Shown here piece by piece: positions 40,301 through 52,089 of a stretch of DNA of 64,000 nt. Every line of letters begins with the position of its first letter. The stretch's first letter is position 1. The stretch covers positions 85,366 through 149,365 of the forward strand of contig NW_020170381.1 of assembly GCF_000524195.1 (NCBI RefSeq), in the 5' to 3' direction. The translations under genes were made by a program, and so were the position numbers. This DNA comes from Echinococcus granulosus (taxonomy: Eukaryota > Platyhelminthes > Cestoda > Cyclophyllidea > Taeniidae). The notes under the pieces are model-generated. The model had not been told where the DNA came from. It searched no databases and saw only the letters and a program-made list of their open reading frames with translations.

Positions 40301-43300
40301 CCACATAACTAAGCAATATCAATACATCTACTATGACCATTTATCAGATAACGGCAGTCCACTAGAAACGATGCCAGGACTAGAATTTTGTAGGCAAACG
40401 AAAAATTGGTAATGAACCCAATACATAGTCTAATCAGAATATGCATCTGGAACTCAAAAGTCGGCAAATGTCCATAGCTACCAGCCGGTGGTCTAGTAGC
40501 ACAAGCAATAAGCCGTTTCATCATACAATGTGTGAGTATTAAAAACCGTTGCAATATTCTACTAACAAAAAAGAGGTAATTTATTCGCATCCATGTTTCA
40601 AAACTAGCGTGGTGGGTTGCAGACTGCATTCTGTGCCCAGACTTGTTCGTATTATTTATTATTTTTGAACTTTTCATAGTCCAGGATATTCAGTAGTCGA
40701 TTCGGCGCAGCATTATATTGGCATGGGTGATTAATATGTAGCCAAAACTTATGTAAACGGAGAACCTCTATAAATGGATGACCGATTTTTGCGTGTGATA
40801 ATTAAAGTGTGTCACGCATATATTTACAAATGGTGCACAAGCAAATTAGAAAAGTTGTGAGAAAATAGCCACATATTAGTGCTGTCAAGAATTGCTTTGC
40901 AAATTAAAATACAAGTTCCCACACTTTAAACTAAAAACCAGTTTCATATAAGGCTTTCTAAAAGCTTTTTTTATAAATTTTAGAGTTCACCAGCATAGCC
41001 TCACATTGCACACAAAACAGCAGAACGTCCCAATAGTTGAAGAGTCCATCGTCTGTCTGATACTCATGTAATTCTGGAAGGGAACTTTCCCTTGCTGCAC
41101 CTCCCTAGTTTCACTTTTCCAATAAACGCATTAATTGGACGTTGCTTACCCCATTAGATATTTGGGGAGAACTGGTGATTGTGATTGAGCACATTTGGAT
41201 AAATGGAATCAGGCCCCCCTTTGTTCCAGCCACGAAGTTATCTTGACCACAGTAAATCGGACGAATCATCGTGCTAAAAACTGGCGATTTCTAAAGGGAT
41301 ACGCCGTAAAGTAAAAAGTGGGGGGCCATATGCTGCCGAAAATCTACAACCTACAGCGCTTCCATAACTACGCATGCGTATGCGTGTATCGAGGTGTGTG
41401 TATTGTTTAAGTTTCGTTCTTACTGAACTACACCGGATATGAAAACTGGCATCCACACACGTGCACAACACGATGTGAAGGAATGGCTTCTGTTCTTTGT
41501 GTTTCCTTTGTTCACCGAAGACTCTGACAGCGCAATTCCAAACTTCTTCTCTAAGCCATCACTCCAAGGATAGTGGGACTGGTCTTAGTTGATATCACTT
41601 ATCGCCTGTTGCCTACGTCAAAGTATTATTCCACATAATCAAGCCGAATACACAAGATCCTTTTCCAAACTACAGCATGTATTATGGTACCTTTTGAATA
41701 TCCTTATAAATAAATTTACTTACGACCGTCTTTGAGCTGCGATTGGTTTTTTTAACAATTATTTGTTCAGACTTAACAAAGTGGACTTAGTATTACCATT
41801 GACAAAATTACCAGGTGCCTTATGTGCGTTCCTATTAGTCTAAAAGATTTAAGTAGAATCTGATTAAAACTTATGCGTAATACTTAAATGCTGTGAATGT
41901 CCCATACATACCATACATTTAGCTGGATCTATTACGCGCTGAAAACACGTTGCTCAACTTTGATTATCTTGCAAAAGATAGCCGAAATTTGAATTACTTG
42001 TAACTGTCAATTAGCATAGTCCCAAGTGTTAGCTTAGTCTAAACATTATATCGTAAGTGCAGAAAAAGGCAATTCTCTGTAAGGCTGGAAGTCTCAGGGG
42101 AATGCACTTGAAGCCTCTGTCAGCCTAGCACTCTCAGACCCCAGATGGGAGAACATCAAGTCTGATGACTATCCTAAGCAGACTTCGGACATTGTTTTCA
42201 ACGTCTAAATGAGTGCGAAAACATGCCACAGTTCAGCTGGTTTTGAATGCGTCAAAGCCGAAAGCCTTTTTTTCGAACCTTTATGCCGACTTTCCTTGAA
42301 GTGACTTACGGCATTTAAGTGGCTCCAACTTTAACTAGACAGGCTGAAATTGACACTAATAGAGAACCTTTTCTAAGTAAAAACCGATTTAAAAATCGGT
42401 CATTTTATGATTACTTGAGACCTGGGTAACCTACATTAATGCTGTTCATAATTGTTTTAAACTACTAATCATTTTCAACACCTTAAAATTTGGTTATTGA
42501 TGCTAACTTTTCAAATGAAGCATCCAAATTATCAGATTGAGAAGACAGCTGCCTCGACAACAGGCAACTTCATCAAGTCTGAAAAATCATGCCATATTTA
42601 GGGGCAAAGCAAAGCAAAAGCATTCAAGTAGACAATTGGTTGATATCTAAACAATATCCACATTCCTAGTACTCCTGCATTTGATGTTGACAGGACAAAA
42701 CAGAAAGCAAAATTCAAACAGATATACAGGACAAAATGAATGTCCAATAATGAAAATTAGCTCGTATGTTATAACTTCATTTGCAAGCTGATTTAAACAT
42801 TTTGAAAAAGCCTCATTTTAGTTCCTAAAAATTAAATAAAACGAGTATTTTAATGCAGGTGCATGGTAAAATGGATGATATTAAACTGTTTATCATTAAA
42901 GAAGTTCAAATAAAAGTAAAAACTCTCGTTTATGGTAAAAAATAATGTCTCGATTAGGCTGCAAATATATCGAGAAATCGATAGAGCATAAAGCAGTAAA
43001 AATACGGCTAACGGGAGTAACGCAACGTAATTTGCTTGTTATATGGCTTACTATTCCTACTAATCCTTTTTCAAGCGATAAACACAAAGTAATCCCTTGT
43101 CATGACATATTTAATGCCGTTATTAATCAGGCAAGCCCTTTCGAAATCAGAATTCTACTTTGCTCATAAAAAAGTGATAAACAGCAACTTCATCTCTGAG
43201 TTAGCAATTTTAAAAATCGGACATCAGAAGATAAAAGGTCATTCAATCTTTCATACACAATGTAGCAAGAGCAGAACTGTATAGGTTAAGTGTATTTGCA

Positions 43301-43822
43301 CAATCAAAACGAGTTAACCAATTAGTTTATTTTTCAATCCAGAAGAGTGCACCGAAGGAAAGAAGGTGTTCTCTTTTATTTACTATTAATAACAAGTCAA
43401 CTGTTATAGAATAACATCGCAAATATTTCCTTCAATATTGTTTTCATGTGGCGGACACTTGACACATTTAATAATTGAGGATTTTAGCAGATGATAACAC
43501 ACATTTACCTCGTATGATATAAATATTAAACCATACGGGAAGCACGCGATTTAAAGCATTATGTCTTAGCCCACATATTCTGTTAAAAGTTTGATTTAAG
43601 CGTCAGCTGTGAACATCTAGAATGGACATTGAAAGCATCTGGAAATCGCAAAAGAGCTAGAGACTACCAGATATTTCAGGACAACAATGATAGGTAATTA
43701 GAAAATACCGGTCGTACCCCTACTTGTACCACCAGTCTTATTTTCTAAACAAGATCCAGTATAATTTAATATTTCACGTTTTTGGTCGAGAAAATTGAAT
43801 AAAAATAAATAAAAAGACGCAC

Positions 43823-44693
43823 CTTTGGAGTGCACCCTTTTCATCCACGGATAGATTATCGCTGTCGTACCAGCATTGCTACCCTGAAGTCTGGATACCA
43901 CGGCTTTACCACCATTGTTGTTAGCATTATTCGTGGATGGTATGGTCGAAGGAGGATGCTGCGATGGAATTGTCGCATGTGGTGGCGCGGAGACTTTCGC
44001 GAAGCTTTCCTCTAAACTGGAGTACCCAGGTTCTGAACGCATTTGGGACATCAATGACTGTGGCTGTCTCAATTGGGCGTTGGAATGTGGTGAGGTGTAG
44101 TCATACCCTCTCCCACTATCGCCAGAAAGTTCCCCTTGCGCTTCATCCTCCTTTGGGAACGTTATAGAGGTCATTTGAGATGGATGAGATGAAGGTACTG
44201 AAAATACTGTTTCCATTGAATAATAGTCTGAAGGTGGATTTCGCAGGAATTGTGCCCTGGAATTTGCATCATATCCCTCCGCATTGCTGTAGTAATCACC
44301 TTTGACGCTGTCAAAACCACTTGTAGCATCGAGAGCATGCAGGGCTCCCGTTTCAAGGTCAATTAGTCGCTTAGATGGCGGAAAATTGCGGAGGAAATTC
44401 ACCGGTGAGGCCTTTCGGAGGCTCTCAGGAGAGCCCTCATCGTACGTAGATGGGAGTTGCGATGGATAGTACGTTGAGGCTTGACTATCGAATTGGATGT
44501 GATGGGAGTGGTCCAGAGTTGTTGATGTCTCAAGCATTTCCTGCAAATTATTTAAAGGTTGGTGTTGCTGCTGATGTGCGTGGATAGAGGGATTGAGGGA
44601 AAGTTCCTTGTGAACAGTAGGCTGTAGAGGAAATGAGAAAAGGGTTGATGCACTGTTACTATGGCGATTGAGGTCACCACTGTCTGAGTCCAT
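43823..44693 (-). CDS. Hox4: Hox4/Deformed-class homeobox protein, coding exon 1 (hexapeptide)
   Basis: Encodes residues 1-290 plus the first base of the junction Gly codon. The ATG at 44693 is the first after an in-frame TAA at 44720-44718, which supports the start. The exon ends IIYPWMKRVHSK: YPWM (residues 281-284) is the hexapeptide with which Hox proteins bind PBC/Exd partners, and the following KRVH resembles the KKVH/KKIH of Hox4/Dfd. The rest is low-complexity, rich in Ser, Pro, Gln, His and Asn, with a Gln/His patch near residues 40-45, as expected of a disordered activation region. The conserved N-terminal motif of many Hox4 proteins (SSFLM...PKFPP) is absent. The frame runs on past the donor to a stop at 43698, but that extension is intron sequence. 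Confidence 0.93.
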
Positions 44694-44833
44694 GCGCAGC
44701 GCTAGATTGGATGTCCTTTATTTTGACGTAGCTGCTGTTATTTTTGTCAATTTTGTGTGAATATCCTACCCTTGTCTTCCCAAAGTTGCTGTGGAATTGA
44801 CCATCAATCAAAAGTGGGGCTTATGACTGGTGA

Positions 44834-45072
44834 CCAATGATTTTTATGGCCGTTTAGGACAACGAATGACGATCTCCTTGAAAAGTCTATTGGCCGGTTG
44901 ATGGATGCGCACGTGCGCGCATGTGTGTCCGTATGTCCAAAAGGCGCGTGCCGCGCCTTACCTGAACGTGCTTATGTGGACCGCTCCACACGTGCCCTCC
45001 ACAACCAATGGGAGAGTAACTTTAGATCAATGTAGGATGCGCACCAATGACAGTCTGCAGAGTTCAGATTGG
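44834..45072 (-). promoter_or_regulatory. Hox4: Candidate Hox4 promoter with five CCAAT/ATTGG boxes
   Basis: CCAAT occurs at 44834-44838, 45005-45009 and 45044-45048, and its complement ATTGG at 44889-44893 and 45068-45072. That is five pentamers in 239 bp where chance would give roughly one or fewer. CCAAT clusters are typical binding sites for NF-Y in TATA-less promoters. They lie 140-380 bp upstream of the Hox4 ATG, within a CpG-containing GC-rich island (about 44880-45150) that also has a 24-bp alternating purine-pyrimidine run (44905-44928). No TATA box was seen. The function is inferred. Confidence 0.5.
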
Positions 45073-45150
45073 TTCGCTCCATCACCCCTACACCGATTCT
45101 GTGTGGGGGGTTTATCGTACACACCTCCTTCTGATCGGAAGAGGCGGTAG

Positions 45151-48100
45151 TCTTTTTTTATTAAAATTTCTAATCAGGGCTTTACTCTCACTTTAGGTGC
45201 GCCTAAGGTGTCATTAAGGTAAACATTCCACAAAAGGGTTTTTATTCCCTGCTATACTAGAACTAGAAGCTTAACAACCACTTGGTAGTCTTCGAAAATT
45301 CGAAGAAATTTTAGGCTAAACCAGTTTCTTATCATTTATAACGGATACTGACTACCAGGGAAGGTAACCAACCCAACGGGGTGATTACGAAAAAAAATAT
45401 TCTAGGCATGTTTACCTAACAGGTAAGGGAGGTTAAAGTTTTCAGTAAGCCAGGTGTTAATTAGTGTTTCTGATATATCCTATTATTCCCTATTTTGAGA
45501 AAAGTACGAATGGCCTTAGGCAGCAAAACTCAAGTTTGTCAATTGTCAAACACTTTATGAGACATCTGACCTTGCAAAATTGCAGGCTGATATTTATTAG
45601 GTTGATACTGGTAGAACATGCTATTGCTAAATTACGAAACAACCAATCACAATCAATCAAGCAGTCAGCTAATACATTAGTGTTCCACTTTTTTATTAAT
45701 TATCATCCCTTTGTTCGATTGATTCAGACTAAAACAAAAATCTTTTATAAAATTTTATTACAGTGATTGCGTATAGATGTAATAGGCTAAATGAGGACGT
45801 CGTATCTGGATTTCCATTGTGACTACGGCCACCCCCTACAATGCAACAAAAGAATATTCGGAGATGTCCACTTGCAAAACAACAAGTCTCTTACTTACTA
45901 TCTCCAACTTAGGCTTCCACACTAAGAACATTGGGATATTTCTTCAGTTATGGATGTCCATGCATACTTTGCAGCAGTTGTAATTTTATCTACTTTATGA
46001 AAAAGGTCTTAAGATAAATATATTATCCGATGAGTTTATCGAAAGCAGTGATTTAGTGTTTGAGAGTCTATGTCTTAAGGGAGAAAAAGTAACCATCTCT
46101 AAGTGAGCATTTCTAAAGCTATGCAGTGATAGTCTTAGTTTCGTAGAATCTATCCTTTTGAATAAGTTAATATTTGCCTCATTGCGAAAAACACTTTCAT
46201 GCACGAAAATAATTTGGCCAAAAGTCTAGTGGTCTTCACGAAAATAAGCAATCAGAAATGCGCTGCTTCGTAGTTGCAGTTGCCTAATGAATCAAATAAG
46301 AATTAAGCGGCTATTGGCTGCATCAGTTCAAATCAGGCGTTACACAGTCAGTTTGGTCATTTTTATGATCCTGACTGGCCGCCTTAATTCGCGTATTTGC
46401 AGAGAGGGGTACATAAAGCAAACTAAAGTTACCCCGTGGTTTTATCAAGTTCCTTAAAATAAAATACACTAAAGTAAAATGAATTTTATGGATTTATAGC
46501 GGTGAGTGTCAAACTCACAATCATATTAGAAAAAAAGCAATTAAGATACAAAAATTTGAAGACCTATTGGTACATTAGCATTCGGAAGCTTATAAGGTTT
46601 CCTTATAAAGCCAATACTGTTAAAGTCCTACAGCAAAATTCCTTTGAGGATGTTACTACTATACCAAATTTTTGGCATGAATTGTTTCAGTGTCCTAGTC
46701 TGCAGAAGCTTTACGCAACGTTGTGAAATAGATTTAATAAGTAAGCAGTTTATGAAATTTCTTGTTCAACACACTCATTACGTCTGCTATCCACAAGTGT
46801 CCATCGTCGTGAATATTTGACTATCGAAAATAGGTTTCGTCTGGAACGGTGCACTGTCTCATAGAAAACCGTTGGTGGAATGGAATATGCAAGGACAAGG
46901 ACACACAGGACTTACTTTGCTTTTGAAAATGGTAATTAAGTGACTACTTCTAATTATCGCCCTCTTTGGGTCTTTAGATGGGTTTATAAGTCAAATAATT
47001 GATGATCTAGAAACCCATGATTTCTTTAAATGTTATTTTGATCAGGGTTATAAAATGCAGCATTTATCAAGGCTTTTTGAATTCTGCACTGTAACCCAGG
47101 ATAGGGGAACGGAAGGCATCTCAACCACGTCGAAACCACTGATATAACAAGGCAAAACAATGAACTCAATGTAATTAATTCACATATTACAAGACTCAGG
47201 AGAGAATAATACATTTAATGCGAATAAATATCGTCAGTTCATGTTCTTGTAGACAATATATTCTACTAAGCTATTACGTTCTAAGTGTCCAGTTAGATGT
47301 ATTTTATAGGAGGAAATTTAGCTGTAAAAACGCAAATATAGCGTTACAAATAAATACGTATGTACAATGAAACATCTGGTGGTTTAAAAAACCATAACAG
47401 TGACTTCCACATTAACCTCAAACCAGACCTAAAAATGATCAGTTGTGGTTTGATGCATTAGTTATTTTCCAACAGTACCCGATTTTTATTGGCCACTTAT
47501 ATGCGTGTGAGGCCGCATAGGAGCGTCTAGACACGCTTTTCTGGACCACGCGGGGAGGGAGGACAGTTGACAGGGTGCCCTTACTTCTTCAACCTTAATT
47601 TCTGGAAGTCTACTCCAGTAGGGCAAGGCAGTTAAGTGAAGAAGAGGTTAGACGGAGGAATTTTAAAGACAGTAAACTAGGTGAGAGCGATTACGTGTTT
47701 GTACGTGTTAAGGTGTACCAGACACGCGACTTGATAATTCATCATTTCTCTGCAAATTTCTGCCTGGCAGTCAACCCCAGATGTTAGGGCCGAAAATTTA
47801 ATACAGTTTGGCATCATTGCCTCATTTATTTGAAACCATCAATGCTAGTATGATTACGGGGGAGACAATACATTTATTCTCTGGATGATAAGGAGGAAAA
47901 CATTGAGTCGATTTCAAAGTGAGATGAATTCCGAAACCTTTGAGAAGCTGTGTGTATCTAGGTACAGACGAAGTACGATATTTTAATTGCAGAAACCGAA
48001 CCCTTTGTTAACTCGATGCTGCTTAACATAGCATGTGTATATGAATTATAAATCGTGGTTCATGGACTGTGAAAGCTCTCTATTCTGAAGAAATCTGTAT

Positions 48101-51100
48101 AAGGCAAGTCTTTGCAAACAGAATTATAAACTAATTTTTTGAGAACTGTTGACATTAGTAGAATAATAGTGCGGAATTGACTGTGTTTTAAAAATTTACT
48201 TTGTAAATTTTTAGAAATATACAAAGATGCGACAAACTACGCAAAAGACCTAGATATAATATTCTAAATCCTAAAAGGCGAGTTTATGAGCAAATTTGTG
48301 GGAACAAGTTGCCACGTCCCATTATTTCTCTTTTCTTAAAATCCTTATTCACTCCTACCGTGGTTGCTGTAAAAGGCTTACCAGTACCACCTGATCGTTA
48401 CAAAGACTATGTTTTGTCAGGTAAATACTATAAATAAACAAATTCGCATAAATGTATTTGAAGGCTCGGAGGAGTTAAAATTCAATCCTTTAAGGTTTGC
48501 ACTCAGCAGCTATCCAAGCAATCACACTACCCCTCACGTTAAGCGTGATTTCTCAGCAATTTATTAAGCATTTTTGTGTCCTTGTGGGAGACATTCTCCT
48601 TATTGTTATTCCTTCCGTACCGGTTCCTTTTCATCTGCTTCCTCCTCATCCTCCTCCTAATACACCACCACAACTTTCAACGAATGGTCAGCGCCTGTCC
48701 AACTGTATTAGCGGTAAGATATTGTGCAAGACTTTTTTGCCTCTTATCACTAGCCTCGACTTTTTCTTGCCCTACAACCAGTAGCAGCAGTAACCCCTGG
48801 CTTTGAAGCTATGCTAGTCCTTTTTTAAACCGCAGTTGTCCAAAATGAAAAAGTGGCAAAGTAGGGATACGTTGTATACGCTACACTTAAAGTAAGACGG
48901 CTTGTGGTAACGGAGGCAAAAATCCATTTTGGATATGAGACTCAGTTACGGCATGGCATTGTGAAGAAATTCAAGTTAATTCCTCATGCCACATCACAGC
49001 TGAAGTAGGAATGAGTAAATAATCTTACTAACTTCTAGTAAGGAATAAATGGGTTTTAGTATTTTTAGGATCATTAGAATTGTTTTTTTTCTTTGGTAAA
49101 GCATTATGATGGACATGATTTTGTAAAGCTCGGATATGGTAGGAATACGTACGGTTACACGATTAAAAACTTTGCAATCGACTCGACTGATGAATGAATT
49201 GATAAAGACAAATTATCAATTTCAAAACATCTTTAAAATAATCGTGTCCGCTGCCAGAACGTGTGTTCCAACCTTCAAATACGATTGCACATATTAAAAG
49301 GCTCATAACCGAAATGGTGCTAAGCAGCTGATGAAAAACTGTTCCTAGGTGGTTCTTGCCTGAACAAGAATAAAAGTAGATTTCCTCTACCTCTAAGAAA
49401 CCAATGGGGGACAAGGAACGTATGGCTTTTTTTCTTATGCTGTATCTCATCAATCAAAGAAGTCCCACATTCACACAAACGTTCATCAAGCCATCGTTGG
49501 CCTTCTTAGTAAGAAAGGGCATGTTACCGTCGAACCTACTTTTGACATTAAAACCCACTATCTTGTTATCTTATATCCAAACGTTTAATTTGATCCTTTA
49601 GTAGGTAACCCTTACTACTTTAGCCAAGCTAAATGAATGGGAGGCAGCAATTAGTCTTTGGCCATTTTTCAATAAAAACGCTTTTAGTAATTTTGCAGAA
49701 GTCTAATGTTTCTGATCCAAAAGAGACTTTTTCAAACTATTGGGTGAATATTTAGACTAAATAATTTTACTGATGATGAGAAACGACGTGGCTGGTACTC
49801 GAATTAAGGTGTGAATTACTAAACGCCTTTTCAATATTATGCTTACAGCTGAGCTAGCGTGAGTTTCAGTAAGCTTTAAAACCATCTTGATATTTTGAAT
49901 CAGTAGAATGCGTTTAATTAATCCAGAACCCAGCTTATTTTTAGCTATGAACAGTGGAATGGAGCGTTTGCTTCATAAGTGCTTCCATCATTCGCAATGG
50001 TGCTCTAGACTTTCGAAATGCTTGTCAGGAGTAGTTGGTGTAAGTTACCCATAAAATTACAACCCGGAGATTGACCATTCTTATTTGATCCACTAAATTT
50101 TTCTGTCTCCTTTTTCAGTAATGTCATTCAAATGCATGAGCAAGTGATCATAGTCAAGTAAAATGATCCTCTATGAGACACTAAATTCCGGTTCACCAAT
50201 AAAAATTAACATTCTGGTAAGATATTTTAATCTATAACACTTGAGAGTGGAATAAATCATTAATTGGTAAGAAATTTTGCCTAACTTTATTGGTCACGCA
50301 CATTTAGCGTAAAGGATATTCGAATTTTAAAACCTTCATACCATGTTAATAATGCCAAACAGCGGCACTGATAGCTTTTCACGACACTTTCAAGATTACT
50401 CCGGCATTTACGTATTATATGCTAGCAAAATTGCAAGTATACTATCGCCTTTTGGTTTTGAATGTATTCCTTACACAAACGCTTTAAAGAAAGGTCAGGG
50501 TGTTAACAGAAATGAAGTGAAAGCCGTAAATACACAGAGAGAGGCAATATCAGTTTTGTATGAATCGTTCACTCGTTCAAATTTCCATAGCTTACTTCTT
50601 CGTTTTTCAAATCGTATTTTTACGATGATGAAGAGAACTCTACCCATTCTAGATCGGTCTCTACAAAAGTGAGACAAGTGCTAATAAATTTTGTAAAAGA
50701 AACAGTTCCGAATATGAATTGGTCAACTCATCTTCCAACAAATCATAACTTTGGCAGGCATTCGCAATTTTGGAGCGTAGCAGAGGATTTGGACGGACGT
50801 TGAATCTTCAAAATAAGGTGAGTTTTCTTATTAAAGGTCCAAAATTTACGCTTATTACCATGGCAACTGGTGATAAGTACATTCTGCAAATGAACGTTTA
50901 AGAATGAATTCAGGAAAAAATAAGAGTCGCCTAAAATCCTCAAGTAAAATAATTGCAATTTTATGAAAGAACCTAGTGTGAAGTGCTGATGGTTAATGTC
51001 CCTCAAGACACGCCTCCTTTAGAATTTTCTTCCCTGATCATTATTACACTTTAAAAATGTTTATTCTTAAAATCGGTGAGTCAAATATTCCTTCCCTAAC

Positions 51101-52040
51101 TCGATAGTTTAAAAATTCCAATTAGATTTCCATTTAATTAGCGGAAATTAACATGATTTAACCTTAGATTAAATGTGTTAAGCAAACCGATTGACCAATG
51201 GTTCTGTTTTCTCGCGGCAGTTGCTTACCGCAACCACGTATGATAAAATGAAAAGTAACGTTTGCAATGAGTAACACTGCTCAGTTTAAACACGTTCATT
51301 ACAATTGTTTATTTAAAATCAAATAGAATTGAACTAAAGACTGTTTATTCAGTGCGTTATGCTACGAAGGAAAGGTCTTACCGACTCTTGATGCGTCAAA
51401 GCCCCACTTATTACTCCAAATAAAATACTTAAGATTCACTGTGTGCTTCAGTTGTCTTTTTTTTTTTACTTTCCATTTAGTTTAAAACAACTACCCATTT
51501 GCTTAACTGTGCTGTGATTTTATGTTAATCAATCATTTTAATAAATCATGTACAACTTAATCGTGCATTGCCTTTTTTATGTTAGCCTAATTCGCTTCCG
51601 TTCCAAACTTTTTGACTAAAAGTGTTCAAATGTTTGAGAAAATGTTAAGAATGAGTCATTGTATTCACCCTTGTCCAGTTTTGGTGGTGATCAATTACAC
51701 AATCATTACTAATATAATTTACAGTTATTGGGATTGAGGTGTTGTTTCACACACTTTGAGTAATTGACATGAAACATTGCACTGTGCTAAATTGGCTTCA
51801 ACAGGTAAAACTTAAAATTTATGAGAAACAAGTAGAAGTTTGCAAAGGCATTGAAGTTTGCAACGATTCAGGAACAAAAGCGGTACTTATCTCAACAAAA
51901 TAGAATACAAAATATCTAACTTCAGTTTCATAAGTCAGAGTCCTAGCCTATGGCTGAATACGTTGCTTTATTCTTGCGTGTGTGATCTCCGATTAAAACG
52001 CAAAAGTAGGTCTCAGAAACACGTAATTTTGTTCCTCAGT
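45151..52040. other. Intergenic region upstream of Hox4, no recognisable gene
   Basis: AT-rich sequence whose open frames stay at or below about 109 codons and show no known domains. A GC-richer patch lies at about 47500-47720. Small palindromes occur, for example TCTTCGAA/TTCGAAGA near 45290-45307. An 11-nt T run is at 51457-51467. No RNA gene or transposon was recognised. Confidence 0.5.
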
Positions 52041-52052
52041 CTAGACAAAGGA

Positions 52053-52089
52053 GTGCGTGTGTGCATGTATGCATACGCATGCGCATGTG
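52053..52089. repeat. 37-bp perfectly alternating purine-pyrimidine tract
   Basis: Starting gtgcgtgtgtgcatgtatgc, every base alternates purine and pyrimidine up to the final gcatgtg, with embedded palindromes (atgcat, gcatgc). Such tracts can adopt Z-DNA under negative supercoiling. It begins a GC-rich island reaching about 52330. Confidence 0.75.

Larger units (their letters stand above)
33777..43822 (-). other. Hox4: Hox4 intron
   Basis: A phase-1 intron of about 10 kb lies six residues after YPWM, in the hexapeptide-homeodomain interval where Hox genes commonly have an intron. The donor is CCAAAG|GTGCGT and the acceptor ACCTTTTAG|GC; joining them keeps the reading frame and gives a Gly at the junction. 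True length is uncertain because of the run of N at 37251-37350. GC-rich patches at about 33880-33990, 34540-34925 and 36950-37150, and an alternating purine-pyrimidine run at 41369-41389, are candidate intronic regulatory elements. A 122-codon frame on the Hox4 strand (40677-40309) shows no known domain. Confidence 0.9.

Noticed and set aside
40309..40677. 122-codon frame inside the Hox4 intron on the same strand
   Set aside because: It is AT-rich with no recognisable domain, no matching splice context in frame with the flanking exons, and a length possible by chance in 64 kb.
43698..43822. Continuation of the Hox4 exon 1 frame past YPWM
   Set aside because: The frame crosses a good donor (AAAG|GTGCGT) and encodes a tail with no homology. 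Splicing there joins exactly in frame to the homeodomain exon. An intron-retained, truncated product is possible but unsupported.
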